From positions 1,550,001-1,614,000 of the forward strand of contig NW_020825326.1 in the NCBI RefSeq assembly GCF_003286085.1: a stretch of 64,000 bases of DNA, given 5' to 3'. The notes beneath the pieces are model-generated. The model worked only from the letters and a program-made list of their open reading frames with translations, had not been told where the DNA came from and searched no databases. The stretch's first letter is position 1; every line of letters begins with the position of its first letter. Below are positions 25,868 through 31,430 of the stretch, piece by piece. The stretch is from Drosophila persimilis. Its lineage: Eukaryota > Arthropoda > Insecta > Diptera > Drosophilidae. A program made the position numbers and the translations under genes.

Positions 25868-28800
25868 TCTATGTGTGTATGTGGGTAAATTTCCAGCGCG
25901 CGCATTCTAAAAATAGACACAACGACAGCGTCGGCGGCAGCGAAACGTTTTGTTTTGGGGCCTGGATCTGTGGGGTCGTGGGGCGTGTGGGCGCGTGGGC
26001 GTGTGGGCGTGTCAGGCAATGAAGTTCTAGGCTGTGGCCTCCCGCCCCAAGCCCGCAAGGAGAGGGGACAAGGGTTCACCTTGACAAATGTAAAGCCAAA
26101 AGGCAAAAGACAAGTAAAACCAAAAACAAATGAATGAATAAATAAACGCAGAAGCAGCAGCAGCAGCAGCAACGCTTCGATATTATTGTACGGTGAGGAG
26201 AGGGAAGTAGTGGGCCAGTAGGTTAAACTGCCAATACATGCATACTGGTACATACATATGTACATACATACATACATATGTACATACATATGTACGTACA
26301 TACATCGATATGTAAGCCAAACGGTTTTATATAACGGCTGGCATACACTTGCCAGCACAGAGGGCGAGAGCGAGAGAGAAACAGTCAAAGTTCAGTTTTA
26401 TTCTTGGAATTCCGTTACAATAACTGCCACAACAGAGGGCGGCAGAGGGGGAGGAGAAGGAGCAATAGGAAGAAGGCGACACAGCGGATGGCAAAGGAGA
26501 AGGAGAAGGAGAAGGAGGCGAGTGACTAGAGGTCGCGTGAGGGAGAAGAGACGAGCGGGACAGGGAAAGGGAAAGGGAAAAGGAAAGGAGAAGTAAAAGC
26601 AATAAAAGAAAAGCGCCCAGGAGAAGGAAGGGGACGGGGAAGGGAAGAAAGAGCGAGAGTCGGTCCGATCGAAAAAGACAAAAAAAGCCGAAGAGGAGAA
26701 ATAAAAAGGCGGGAAAAGAGAAGGGAAAACAGGTAAAGGTTTTGCAGTGGGAAGAGAAAGACGGTAAGGAGCCAAAGGAGAAATCGCTGAAATAGAAGAA
26801 AATGCAATCACTAGAAATACATACATACATACATATGTATGTACATAATACACTCGAGAGGAGTCGGAGAGGCGGGGGGACACCCCCAGTCGACCTTCGA
26901 GCAGGTGGAGCCCCATGCGTGCCTTAAGTGGAACAAAAACACCAACAGAAGCGAACGGCAAAGGAAAAGTAAAGAAGAGAAAAACTTTTCACTTATTGCG
27001 TCTTAGACAAACAATTCCATTACACACGAGGGTGGGGGTGGTGTTGGTGGGCGGGAGTGGAAAGCCAGGGTCACGGGGGGAGACCATTAGGTGGCTCAGG
27101 CGGTCAGTGTCAGTCGCCCTTGGACGAGGACACCTCTCTCGCTCCCTCTCCCGCTCATAGACTGGTGATTACTCTTATAACCATCTCCTTTGCCATGGAC
27201 AATCCTCTAACACCACTCCATCGAGCCTTTATCTCTCTCTGTTCTGTGCCTCCAAATATTTATGTACATATGTACATATGTATGTACTTCTAATGGCATG
27301 TTTCAGATAGTCATTGGGAAGTGGGGGAGGGTTGATTACTTAAGGCCCGGGCTATGCAAGCACACTCGTCCGCTCGTCCTGACTCCCAGCTACCGTCGTC
27401 CTTGACAGCACTTAGGTAAGGCCACGGGACCATGGACCACGGTCCCTGGGTCATGGTCCCATTGTAACAGCTTACGGAGACAAATCCCTGGAAGTGTCTG
27501 TTGTGGCTTGCACGTGTCGCTGTCGAGGAGGCCGAGGAGGAGGAGGAGGAGGAGCAGTACCACCACCAGCTAGAAGACCAAAGAGAAAAGGAGAGCCCAG
27601 GTCTGACCGCACACACACACACACACACGCATACGTTTGAATGGCAAGTAAGTTTTTGTGTCTAAAAATAGACGAAAATCGATAAACGAATGTTTTTCTT
27701 TTTGGTTTTGGGTCCGTCCCCCCGTTTCACGGCGACCGTCATACTACCCCAAACAAAACAGACAGAGTGAGAGAGAGAGAGAGAGAGAGAGATTGAATCC
27801 CCACAGAGAAAGAGCAGATACCAGAAAGAGAGGGAGCCCAGCATAAGAAGAAGGAAGCAGATTACGCCAGGGGCCAGGCCACGGATTTCACATCCACGTG
27901 CTTGGCATTGACAGTGGTTTTGATGGCCGAAAGAAACGGGAACGGAACAGCCACAACCACCGACAGCCCACCCCCACCCCACAATAAACTTTCATCTGTC
28001 ATGGGTCTGACAACAACACAGCACAGCGCAGCGCAGCACAGCGCAGCACAGGCATGCCGACAGAGCAGAGGCGTTGACCATGGACAATGTGCCTGTTGTT
28101 GTTCCTCGGCTTTGCCCGGGAACGACACTGCAGTAGGCAGCGGCGCGCTGGGCGTCCCTCCTGGAGCAGCGAGCAGAGAGAAAAGCAGCAGCAGTATTTG
28201 GTATAAAGCAGTGGCAGTGGCAGTGCCAGTGGAGGGACAAACAGGAAAGCAGTGCTAGGAGCAGAGACTCTGAAGCTACGAAAAAGCAAAGACCGAGGAC
28301 GCCAGCAGGCCGTGCACAGTGGATCGGCACCGAAAGTATTGCTAAAGATCATGTAGATCAAAAAATGATGCATCTATGCACATCCTCGGACATCGGACGG
28401 ACATCTTCGGTACTGGCGCTACGCAGCAAAGACACACGGGACCTCTTTTCGGGAAAACCTTTGGGGGAAGTTTTTAATTAAATAAAAACAAATCTTGTGC
28501 GTTTCTGCATACCTTTCATCCCCATCTCACGGATCTCTTAGCTGGAGGAACAGCTTTTTGGAAACATTTTGGGTTTCCTTAGTTTGAAAGAGCAAACCGT
28601 GATACCTTTAGTTAGTGGCAGGGACAAGCACGGAATATGTCTGAGTTTCGACTATTTTTCTATTACAAAAAAATGTGTATGTACCAGCAAGGAAAAGTAT
28701 TAAGGCGGTGGGGGTGAAAATGGAAAATTACTAAGCAAACTACTTTCGGATCACTGTGCCCCATCGACACTGCTTTGACGACGCTCGCTTTGTTGTGTGT

Positions 28801-29251
28801 ATGTATGATTATAACAGTTATTTTTGGAAGGCAATCGCCTGTCTGTGTGTGTGTGTGTGTAAGCTCTTGTTTGCACATGTGTGCGTATCTGTATGCTGTG
28901 TCTGTATGTGGCGTACTCTCTCTCTGTGTACTTTTCGTGCTGTGTACATATGTACAAAACATACATATGTATGTATATTGCCGAATTTCGTTAATGCTTA
29001 TGTACATTATGTACATATATATGTACGTATTTACGTATGTACATGGCCCAGAAGAAAGAAACAAATCGCCAGGAGAGGAAGCCCAAAAGCTTCGAGCTAA
29101 AAGCGCCCCCCTCCCCATCCCAAGAACAATGTGGGTGAGGTGGTAAAAGGATGCATAGAGAGAGAGAGAGAGACAGAGAGAAAGCTAGTGAAAGGCAGGA
29201 CATTCTTACCCACTTACCGTGTATTGGTATTCTGTCGTCAGGACTAGACAT
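1..29251 (-). CDS. HDAC4: HDAC4, class IIa histone deacetylase, N-terminal half (partial at left edge)
   Basis: Class IIa deacetylases are signal-regulated transcriptional co-repressors that bind MEF2 and shuttle between nucleus and cytoplasm under 14-3-3 control. Nine coding exons on the minus strand join in phase: 29251-29218, 13284-13172, 5063-4956, 4110-3796, 3721-3648, 3448-3318, 2751-2605, 1795-834 and 759-1, about 881 codons. Order of features: short N-terminus (MSSPDDRIPIH), a block ending DIDQQIME, a Gln/Leu-rich coiled coil (LKKSQELQKQR...), polyQ/polyH, the MEF2-binding-like stretch, then three 14-3-3 sites: RKTASEP at about S260, RPLGRTQSAP at about S601 and RPLSRTLSSP at about S772. 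It ends in KITTGLAYDPLMLK, the entry to the deacetylase domain, whose catalytic residues lie left of base 1. The 16-kb intron between the first two coding exons carries an antisense errantivirus. Identity is sure; the 5' UTR structure is not. Confidence 0.95.
834..1795 (-). CDS. HDAC4: HDAC4 coding exon 8, repeat-rich linker with second 14-3-3 site
   Basis: 962 bases from aaaacag|ACTCC to AGCGAG|GTGAGT. It encodes STPDSGPNSPPSS, LPLFSSPSLPNISLG (family-conserved), a long Ala-Gln dipeptide run, a His-Gly run of about 11 dipeptides, an Ala run and HRPLGRTQSAPLP, the second 14-3-3 site. The dipeptide tracts come from short in-frame DNA repeats. Confidence 0.9.
2605..2751 (-). CDS. HDAC4: HDAC4 coding exon 7, 14-3-3 site and nuclear localisation segment
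   Basis: 147 bases from ccaaacag|CATCCG to ACAA|GTACGT. It encodes ASEPNLLKIRLKQSVIERK and a basic run (RRHERLLQAAQRRQQKN). It corresponds to [20 protein letters not shown] of human HDAC4, the 14-3-3 site plus nuclear localisation signal. Confidence 0.9.
3318..3448 (-). CDS. HDAC4: HDAC4 coding exon 6
   Basis: Acceptor tttacag|AGGTGTG and donor AACAG|GTAAGC. It encodes a stretch ending SDFPLRKT, the first half of the conserved 14-3-3 site, which the next exon completes (ASEPNL). Phases agree on both sides. Confidence 0.88.
3648..3721 (-). CDS. HDAC4: HDAC4 coding exon 5, MEF2-binding-like segment
   Basis: 74 bases between gatccag|TGCTTC and AATCG|GTAAGG, encoding CFIMSRKSQAAASNG and then TTTSPYRNR. 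By position it matches the vertebrate segment containing LQEFVLNKKKA, which binds MEF2. Two bases are left over and are completed by A of the next exon. Confidence 0.86.
3796..4110 (-). CDS. HDAC4: HDAC4 coding exon 4, polyAla/polyGln/polyHis
   Basis: 105 codons between attcag|TTTGCG and TCAAT|GTAAGG. It holds an Ala run, then long CAG/CAA and CAT/CAC runs, and ends with an Arg/Glu-rich stretch and SPEVKQILN, the start of the MEF2-binding-like segment. The CAG tracts are likely to vary in length between individuals. Confidence 0.88.
4956..5063 (-). CDS. HDAC4: HDAC4 coding exon 3, coiled coil
   Basis: Acceptor cttgcag|CTTAAA and donor CAA|GTGAGT bound 36 codons rich in Lys, Gln and Glu (LKKSQELQKQR ... 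EHKYQ). It corresponds to the Gln-rich oligomerisation helix of vertebrate HDAC4. Phase 0 on both sides. Confidence 0.88.
5064..6189. other. HDAC4 intron, no gene seen
   Basis: Non-coding intron sequence of mixed composition. No long ORF with recognisable content and no RNA gene was seen. Confidence 0.6.
6190..8040 (-). mobile_element. Degraded LOA/R1-like non-LTR retrotransposon, minus strand
   Basis: Read on the minus strand, fragments appear in the order expected of a LINE ORF2. A reverse-transcriptase piece at 7579-7274 (LPISPLLWNLVLNGLL, then YANELVILV in place of YADD) is followed by ILDSKLSWKRN and FYTCRKAF near 7260-7190. An RNase H-like piece lies near 6660-6550 (LTWVPGHTA), and a Cys/His-poor C-terminus near 6440-6250. 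Frames break many times. The upstream ORF at 8039-7761 may be part of the same element but is not recognised. The RNase H domain points to the LOA, I or R1 side of the LINE tree. It lies in an HDAC4 intron in the same orientation as the gene. Confidence 0.75.
10212..10286. repeat. (CTAT)n microsatellite
   Basis: About 18 near-perfect CTAT units in a row in an HDAC4 intron. Confidence 0.95.
10287..10341. repeat. (CATATCC)n 7-bp tandem repeat
   Basis: About eight units of CATATCC directly abut the CTAT microsatellite; the array degrades into CCTATC at its right end. Confidence 0.9.
11001..11056. repeat. (ATTACGGT)n 8-bp tandem repeat
   Basis: Seven units of ATTACGGT, one with a single change (ACTACGGT). 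Confidence 0.93.
13172..13284 (-). CDS. HDAC4: HDAC4 coding exon 2
   Basis: Acceptor ttgcag|ATCTGCC and donor GAG|GTGAGTG bound a 113-base exon encoding about 37 residues that end VDIDQQIME. It joins the start exon and the coiled-coil exon in phase. Confidence 0.88.
13633..14164 (+). repeat. 5' LTR of the errantivirus
   Basis: 532 bp, with no base difference found by eye from the 3' LTR. Starts AGTTAAC, ends TTTAATT. An AATAAA-type signal lies near the end (taaaataaaaac). Confidence 0.96.
14164..14181 (+). other. Primer-binding site, tRNA-Lys
   Basis: TGGCGCCCAACGTGGGGC is complementary to the 3' end of fly tRNA-Lys(CUU). Its first T overlaps the last LTR base, as in gypsy. Confidence 0.88.
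14352..14411 (+). repeat. (ACAAAT)n repeat in the element's leader
   Basis: About ten units of ACAAAT in the 580-base untranslated leader between the primer-binding site and gag. Confidence 0.93.
14782..15990 (+). CDS. gag: gag of the errantivirus
   Basis: Structural capsid protein of the element; about 402 residues from the first in-frame ATG at 14782 (the frame is open upstream at least to a GTG at 14746). The N-terminal half is helical, with LPIFNGG and WREAAETAV at the start of a retroviral-type capsid region. The C-terminal third is Asn/Arg/Gln-rich with no CCHC zinc knuckle, as in gypsy-group Gag, where a basic region replaces it. The frame ends in TAG at 15988 after HFLDQPPK. A slippery heptamer lies just before the end and leads into pol. 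Confidence 0.9.
   Translation: MINSQARTDLTADLVKQLIALQISQVQEQIVNLKQQIETKSDQVSDYQAETIDETIRDDTTLKVIESLPIFNGGLNQYVGWREAAETAVKLYKKGSKQYYIALTILRNKITGPAHDALTNHGTVLNFDAILSRLDFVYSDKRPIYIIEQELSVLRQGNLSIIDFYNEVNKKMTLLINKTIMTHGKDSEITKESNKKIRDNALRIFVTGLNGGIAEILFSLNPPDLPNALAKVQELQSNNIRAQFAYQFSGPRNSGNNNFNTLRFNQRQPRTNSSPFDQKRDLQRNNMSWGQPYFLGNRQQNQAPEPMEVDESIQIRNRQNSNQFRGNNNNRNYRENTNGYFRRNNNNYSQAQHFRANVVPNNQSNDNPAQKRKLNEMSEQPANKAMRINNIEEDHFLDQPPK
15957..19514 (+). CDS. pol: pol of the errantivirus: protease, reverse transcriptase, RNase H, integrase
   Basis: Made as a Gag-Pol fusion by -1 frameshift, so it needs no start codon of its own; the frame is open from 15957. Domains in order: aspartic protease (VLIDTGATS, about 16040-16070), an unusual 21-residue tandem repeat (16467-16769), reverse transcriptase (VVPKKG, FSAIDLESGF, YMDDIIIFSK at about 17420), RNase H (LTTDASDIAIGAVL at about 17890) and integrase. 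Integrase has an H-H-C-C zinc motif (HCRAH ... CEICNKNK, about 18650-18775), then the catalytic Asp, Asp and Glu in LHLDIYYA, MTDNEPSF and GQVERVHS. No stop or frameshift was seen, so the enzyme set looks intact. The last codons run to TAA at 19514, 16 bases before env. Confidence 0.95.
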   Translation, partial: GGSFFRSAPEVGLPYLKRVDKKINRELKVLIDTGATSCYIKKGIYDNKNELPIYKKVATVNGFSIIKYFHNITIFNTKQVFYEIDGMEADLLIGFNLLKKIGAVIDTGKGTLSYKDNEEKLIYDEVLSLNKLTFIEGKTILPLKEYIIKKYFEEEKEMKSDSVKVEGSLYSLGSKNPEHADEELSVNSLGFKYPEPAVVELSDIQSFNSLGLKYPEHAVVELSDTKSSNSLGLKNPEHAVVELSDNKQFKSLGCKNPERAVVEISDIQNYANSELKKMKLYNTITYKEDNLENLREKMVSIIEEDHANINLQLPFRTDIKGEINTEHDRPVYGKQYPYAYSVNDFVNNEISKMLDEGIIRPSKSPYNSPVIVVPKKGVNEDGTPKHRLVIDFKKLNENTIPDRYPMQDPSVILANLGKAKYFSAIDLESGFYQILMRESDIEKTSFSINNGKYEFLRMPMGLTNAPRIFQRAMDDILREQVGKTCHVYMDDIIIFSKTIEQHYKDLIHIIQILQNANMKISLEKSKFFQLETKFLGYIVSQNIIKTDPDKISTIQNYPIPKNIRELRSFLGLTGYYRKFVRNYATIAKPLTKYLSGVNGKVSRRASKKALIQLDEPAIGAFNNLKDSLIAHIELVQPDYNKKFTLTTDASDIAIGAVLSQDGNPITFISKTLSKTEQLYATNKKELLAIVWALKNLRNYLYGVSGIEIHTDHQPLSFAMSQKNPNVEMKRWYYFIESFTPKIIYKPGSTNVVADALSRIKINHMTDSDVDQTESESDINTQHSAESSFENVIQETSKPLNQFKQQLLLAQGRFTVHELVRVYENTRHIIEFDTVDNLLIILKEFIQPHLTTGIHCTLEDLYLIQNKLKENFINKFLFTRKFLQDVVNSEDKAIIIEETHCRAHRGLDENYKQITKLYYWPNLHKKLKEYIKNCEICNKNKYRRHPVKIPIGEAPIPAKEGDQLHLDIYYAQNLTFITCIDSYSKYLVVKEIQSKLNIENKVMEILQHFPLATSLMTDNEPSFTSAQFRSFIQRSNLTIYYADPRHSTSNGQVERVHSTLTEIARCIKDELNLTDYSEIIIRAALKYNLTIHSTTNQMPYDILYNKIEHKHNPILLKEAQTKMLKIHNKDRREKDYKIGEVVYEKKFGERNKLQSRYKKQVVKENRPNKIIINNRNRIIHKDNIKY
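15966..15972 (+). promoter_or_regulatory. -1 ribosomal frameshift slippery site (T TTT TTA)
   Basis: In the gag frame the codons are CAT TTT TTA, giving the heptamer T TTT TTA, a classic X XXY YYZ slippery site. The pol frame (-1) is open from 15957 across this point, and gag stops 18 bases later, so slippage here yields Gag-Pol. No downstream pseudoknot was modelled. Confidence 0.85.
16467..16769 (+). repeat. Five-copy 63-bp in-frame repeat inside pol
   Basis: Five tandem units encode SLGxKxPExAVVELSDxxxx(N/K); the first unit is 17 residues, the other four 21. They sit between protease and reverse transcriptase. Copies differ mostly in the last four residues. Confidence 0.92.
19531..20595 (+). 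CDS. env: env of the errantivirus, upstream frame
   Basis: Envelope-like glycoprotein of the gypsy group. A signal-peptide-like start (MYANILILTFVILTTAEV) follows a splice acceptor (ttttccag at 19520-19527), as expected for a spliced env mRNA. A furin-type site, RKER|G, lies near residues 94-98, followed by GTIWKWIAGSPD, the fusion-peptide region shared by errantivirus Env. Potential N-glycosylation sites are present. After about 20455 this frame turns into basic, non-Env-like sequence and stops at 20595, while the Env-like sequence goes on in another frame (next entry). As assembled, env is therefore interrupted. Confidence 0.85.
   Translation: MYANILILTFVILTTAEVIDYTHSDYLLLKDDRDVYTYETYAELFHITNLSFYREIIDKESKYVNKSINSDDEWEISMDLSLLKLMISELVPKRKERGINELGTIWKWIAGSPDHDDFLKIQNKVNELTENNNKQFVINSKFFKEIELLSNSLKNVIFNEETILRKHRLKLITFDLLNLVDTITLLKVNIFNTKILNKNEIEDIYKHEKHNVELSDLLDIATVKIIRNADLIIIYIKYPQIKDICKFYHARAISQNDGMLVISEKVCECKEKYYLMNNFKSETFNNYAQINLKSTCFTNLLNGFKANCTKKREKKQRNRHHSGWCHISFRQKYRRQYYFVRIVSPYIQQHNCNK
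20435..20953 (+). pseudogene. env: env of the errantivirus, downstream frame with the membrane anchor
   Basis: This frame overlaps the end of the upstream env frame and carries the expected rest of Env: an ectodomain with NNTI and NNIS glycosylation sites, a membrane anchor (LPLTTLFLIILILLMLFYF) and a short cytoplasmic tail, ending just before the polypurine tract. The change of frame falls at the A-rich runs around 20457-20475, which suggests a length change in a homopolymer. That could be real or an assembly error. If real, this copy makes no anchored Env. Confidence 0.8.
20953..20963 (+). other. Polypurine tract before the 3' LTR
   Basis: AGAATGGGGGG directly precedes AGTTAAC of the 3' LTR, the site for plus-strand priming. 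Confidence 0.85.
20964..21495 (+). repeat. 3' LTR of the errantivirus
   Basis: 532 bp, same length as the 5' LTR and without any difference found by eye. Followed by the TGTA duplication. Confidence 0.96.
21500..24119. other. HDAC4 intron, simple repeats only
   Basis: Contains GA/CT tracts, a (GT)n run at about 22940-22976, CTG runs and several TACATATGTA palindromes. No coding exon or RNA gene is recognised. Confidence 0.55.
24120..25250 (-). mobile_element. Decayed Tc1-like DNA transposon, minus strand
   Basis: On the minus strand, broken reading frames give RLDLAYKNANS (about 24900-24860), RHGKASIIEWA (about 24720) and a piece near 24510-24460 resembling MDWPVQSPDLNP, the DDE/D-box segment of Tc1 transposases. 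Then come KKCVADTESKNNKDLWG and the C-terminal RLYNKISIF (about 24300). The left end starts ACAGCTGCGGCGAAAAAAAT; a diverged match to its reverse complement lies near 25229-25247. Stops and frameshifts are many, so it is a dead copy. Confidence 0.75.
25251..29217. other. HDAC4 intron, microsatellite- and purine-rich
   Basis: No coding exon is recognised. It holds (GT)n at about 25824-25866, long GA-rich purine tracts at about 26430-26780, (CA)n at about 27608-27629, (GA)n at about 27767-27793, and many TACATATGTA motifs. Long ORFs in this stretch are low-complexity shadows. Confidence 0.55.
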
Positions 29252-29285
29252 TTTGCATATGGAGTTGTTTGGGGGAGGGCGGAAC
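29218..29285 (-). CDS. HDAC4: HDAC4 exon with the start codon
   Basis: The exon runs from a ttgttgcag acceptor (exon begins 29285) to the donor CACG|GTAAGTG (exon ends 29218). It has 34 bases of 5' UTR, the ATG at 29251-29249 and 11 codons plus one base. The spare G joins AT of the next exon to give Asp, so the phase fits. The presence of an acceptor means at least one non-coding exon lies further upstream (higher coordinates). Confidence 0.85.
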
Positions 29286-29345
29286 CTGCAACAAATCAGA
29301 ATGAAACAAATGAAACAAAATGTATAACAAAACATCCATTACTAC

Positions 29346-29377
29346 GACTATACTATACTATACTATACTATACTATC
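29346..29377. repeat. (TATAC)n microsatellite
   Basis: About six CTATA units followed by a TACATACATATGTATGTA motif. Confidence 0.9.
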
Positions 29378-29959
29378 TAGTACATACATATGTATGTATA
29401 CTAAGCTAGCTGAACCCGTCGTCGACTAATGCCACCGTCGGGCCACCCCCCCCTGGTACCAATTTCCCATAGGCGATCGGACAGCAGCCCCCGTGAAGCA
29501 GGAGCAACACCTGCTAGTGGAACAGCGAAACCTTGGGACCTTGGGACATCGAGGAGCGATCAGAGAGATTCGTCAGCATTCCCCTCAATATAATATGCTT
29601 CACTCTACATACAGCAAATATCTGTGCTTTCTTTATCTGGGATTCGGCTCCCAGAGGAAATGAGTCTCACATTCTTGGGGCTCATTGCGAATTCATTTAA
29701 TCGGAATCCGACGCTTGAAAATGTTCCCAGGCCTATATTCGAAGTGAATGATTCTTCCAGAACTCACAATTTCATTAAAGAGAAACAAATGACATCGGAG
29801 AAGGGGTCCCATACCCTTTAAGGGCTGTCAATCGCTCCTGTGGCATAGTAATCCGATTCCGAACAGACCTTCCCGAATGTATGATGCCTGAATCTGTAAA
29901 TCTCAGCCTCAAATAACGGCACCTGAATCCGCTCAGAAATTGAAACTTCCGCGAATTGT

Positions 29960-30240
29960 AAAGCGTAAACAAAGAAATCCTGAGCCGCGGCTCTGCTTTT
30001 GTACTCTGCCCTACACTCGGTATATGTATGTGATCTTTTCTTACATGTCTCTTATTCTCTATTTTTACAGAGGGACAGAGAATGAGTAGGCGCGTGGAAG
30101 GTGGTGCGCAGCCACTGCAACAGACAGACATGGCTATATCGAGTCGGTTATTTATGCTGATCAAGAATGCGTAAGCTTGATGGGGTCGGAAACCTTGCTT
30201 CTGGGTGTTACACACATCTACTTCCACCACAAATCAGAAC
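29960..30240 (+). mobile_element. DINE-1-like (Helitron-derived) fragment
   Basis: Shares with two other copies in this window the segment ACAGACATGGCTATATCGAG ... GCTGATCAAGAAT ... GGGGTCGGAAAC ... TTCTGGGTGTTACACA. This block is typical of DINE-1/INE-1-type elements, which are abundant in Drosophila and expanded in the obscura group. Confidence 0.7.
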
Positions 30241-30469
30241 CCTCACTGGCAATACTCGTACCATTCTACTCTTCCAGTTTCTAGTATTCGGATTCTTGTT
30301 TATTTTTGAAGTTCTATAGATCGACGATATTTTAAACAGATTATGATGGTTGGGGGTCAGTCAACCACAATCTTCCAAAACTGTCAAGCTGCGATTTGTA
30401 CTGAGGCTACATCCCCCTCCCCCTTAGTGTTCGATTTCATAAGTACCATAAGTAGATACGATATTTGAG

Positions 30470-30740
30470 ATGCCTATAGCTAGTAGTGCCGCTAGTAGTA
30501 GACTCGCAGCTCTCAAAACTCTTTTTGAGGCATTTCATGAACGATCGCGGGAATGTTTATGTGGTTTTAAAGTGCTCGAGAATCGAGGTGTCAGCAGTTC
30601 CTGTGGCGATGCCAGCACCGGGGCGCCCAGGTATTTCCTCCTTGCCCTTGAGAGAGCCGGACAGTTGCAGATGAGACGCTGCAGGGTTTCGACCACCTCA
30701 GGTTCATCAGATTTCCTACAACTGTCTTAGAAGAAAGCAT
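30470..30740 (-). mobile_element. C-terminal fragment of an R1/LOA-like LINE
   Basis: Minus-strand translation gives VETLQRLICNCPALSRARRK followed by YLGAPVLASPQ, which resembles the Cys/His-rich C-terminal end of R1/LOA-type ORF2. No reverse-transcriptase part is present here. Confidence 0.65.
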
Positions 30741-31369
30741 CGCTTCCTTTGGACTTGCAAGAACAGAAGATATGGAGGAATTGAAAGCTAAGTTGGAACT
30801 TAAAACATGCACTCTCAATATTGTATTTGACTTTTGACAATTGGCTACAAAAATTAGACCGAAGGGAGGATCGAAGTGGGCGATTTAGCAAGGTTATATC
30901 TCTGGCATCCTCCCCCACCTAAATCGGGTGTCAGGCGTCAGGCGTCAGATGTCAGATGTCAGATTTCAGATGAGGAATTGTGTCAAAAAACAAGAGTCTG
31001 AAGTGTTGCAAGGTGCGGCACTACTATTTGCATGAACACAGCTGTATTTAATTTCCGTTGATATGGATTTTAGATCCTGCCGACTCTCAGCTCTCAGGTG
31101 CGGGCGTTACCTCGACTTGCCCCATTGACCTTCGCATATAAATACATACAGAGGTACGTACACACACACAGAGGCACATAGAGAGAGACATGCACAGAGC
31201 ATGCATACATAAATGACGCACAAAACAATTTCCGTTCACTAATTACACAAGCAAATAGAAGAACAAAAGGAGACGAACAACAATAATAGAAGATACCGCC
31301 AACAACAAAACGAAACGAGACGAAACGAAACGAAACGAAACAAACCAAAGTCAAAGTCAAGACCGATAG

Positions 31370-31430
31370 AGAGAGACAGAGAGAGCGATAGAGAGAGAGA
31401 GAGAGAGAGAAGGAGCAGGAGCAGAAGGAA
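31370..31430. repeat. GA-rich microsatellite
   Basis: A GAGAGAGA-type tract with few interruptions; one of several in the window. Confidence 0.85.

Noticed and set aside
26327-26961. Long minus-strand ORFs rich in Ser/Phe/Leu/Pro
   Set aside because: Produced by a purine/pyrimidine-rich tract (GGAGAAGG-type), which keeps several frames open at once; no protein-like content.
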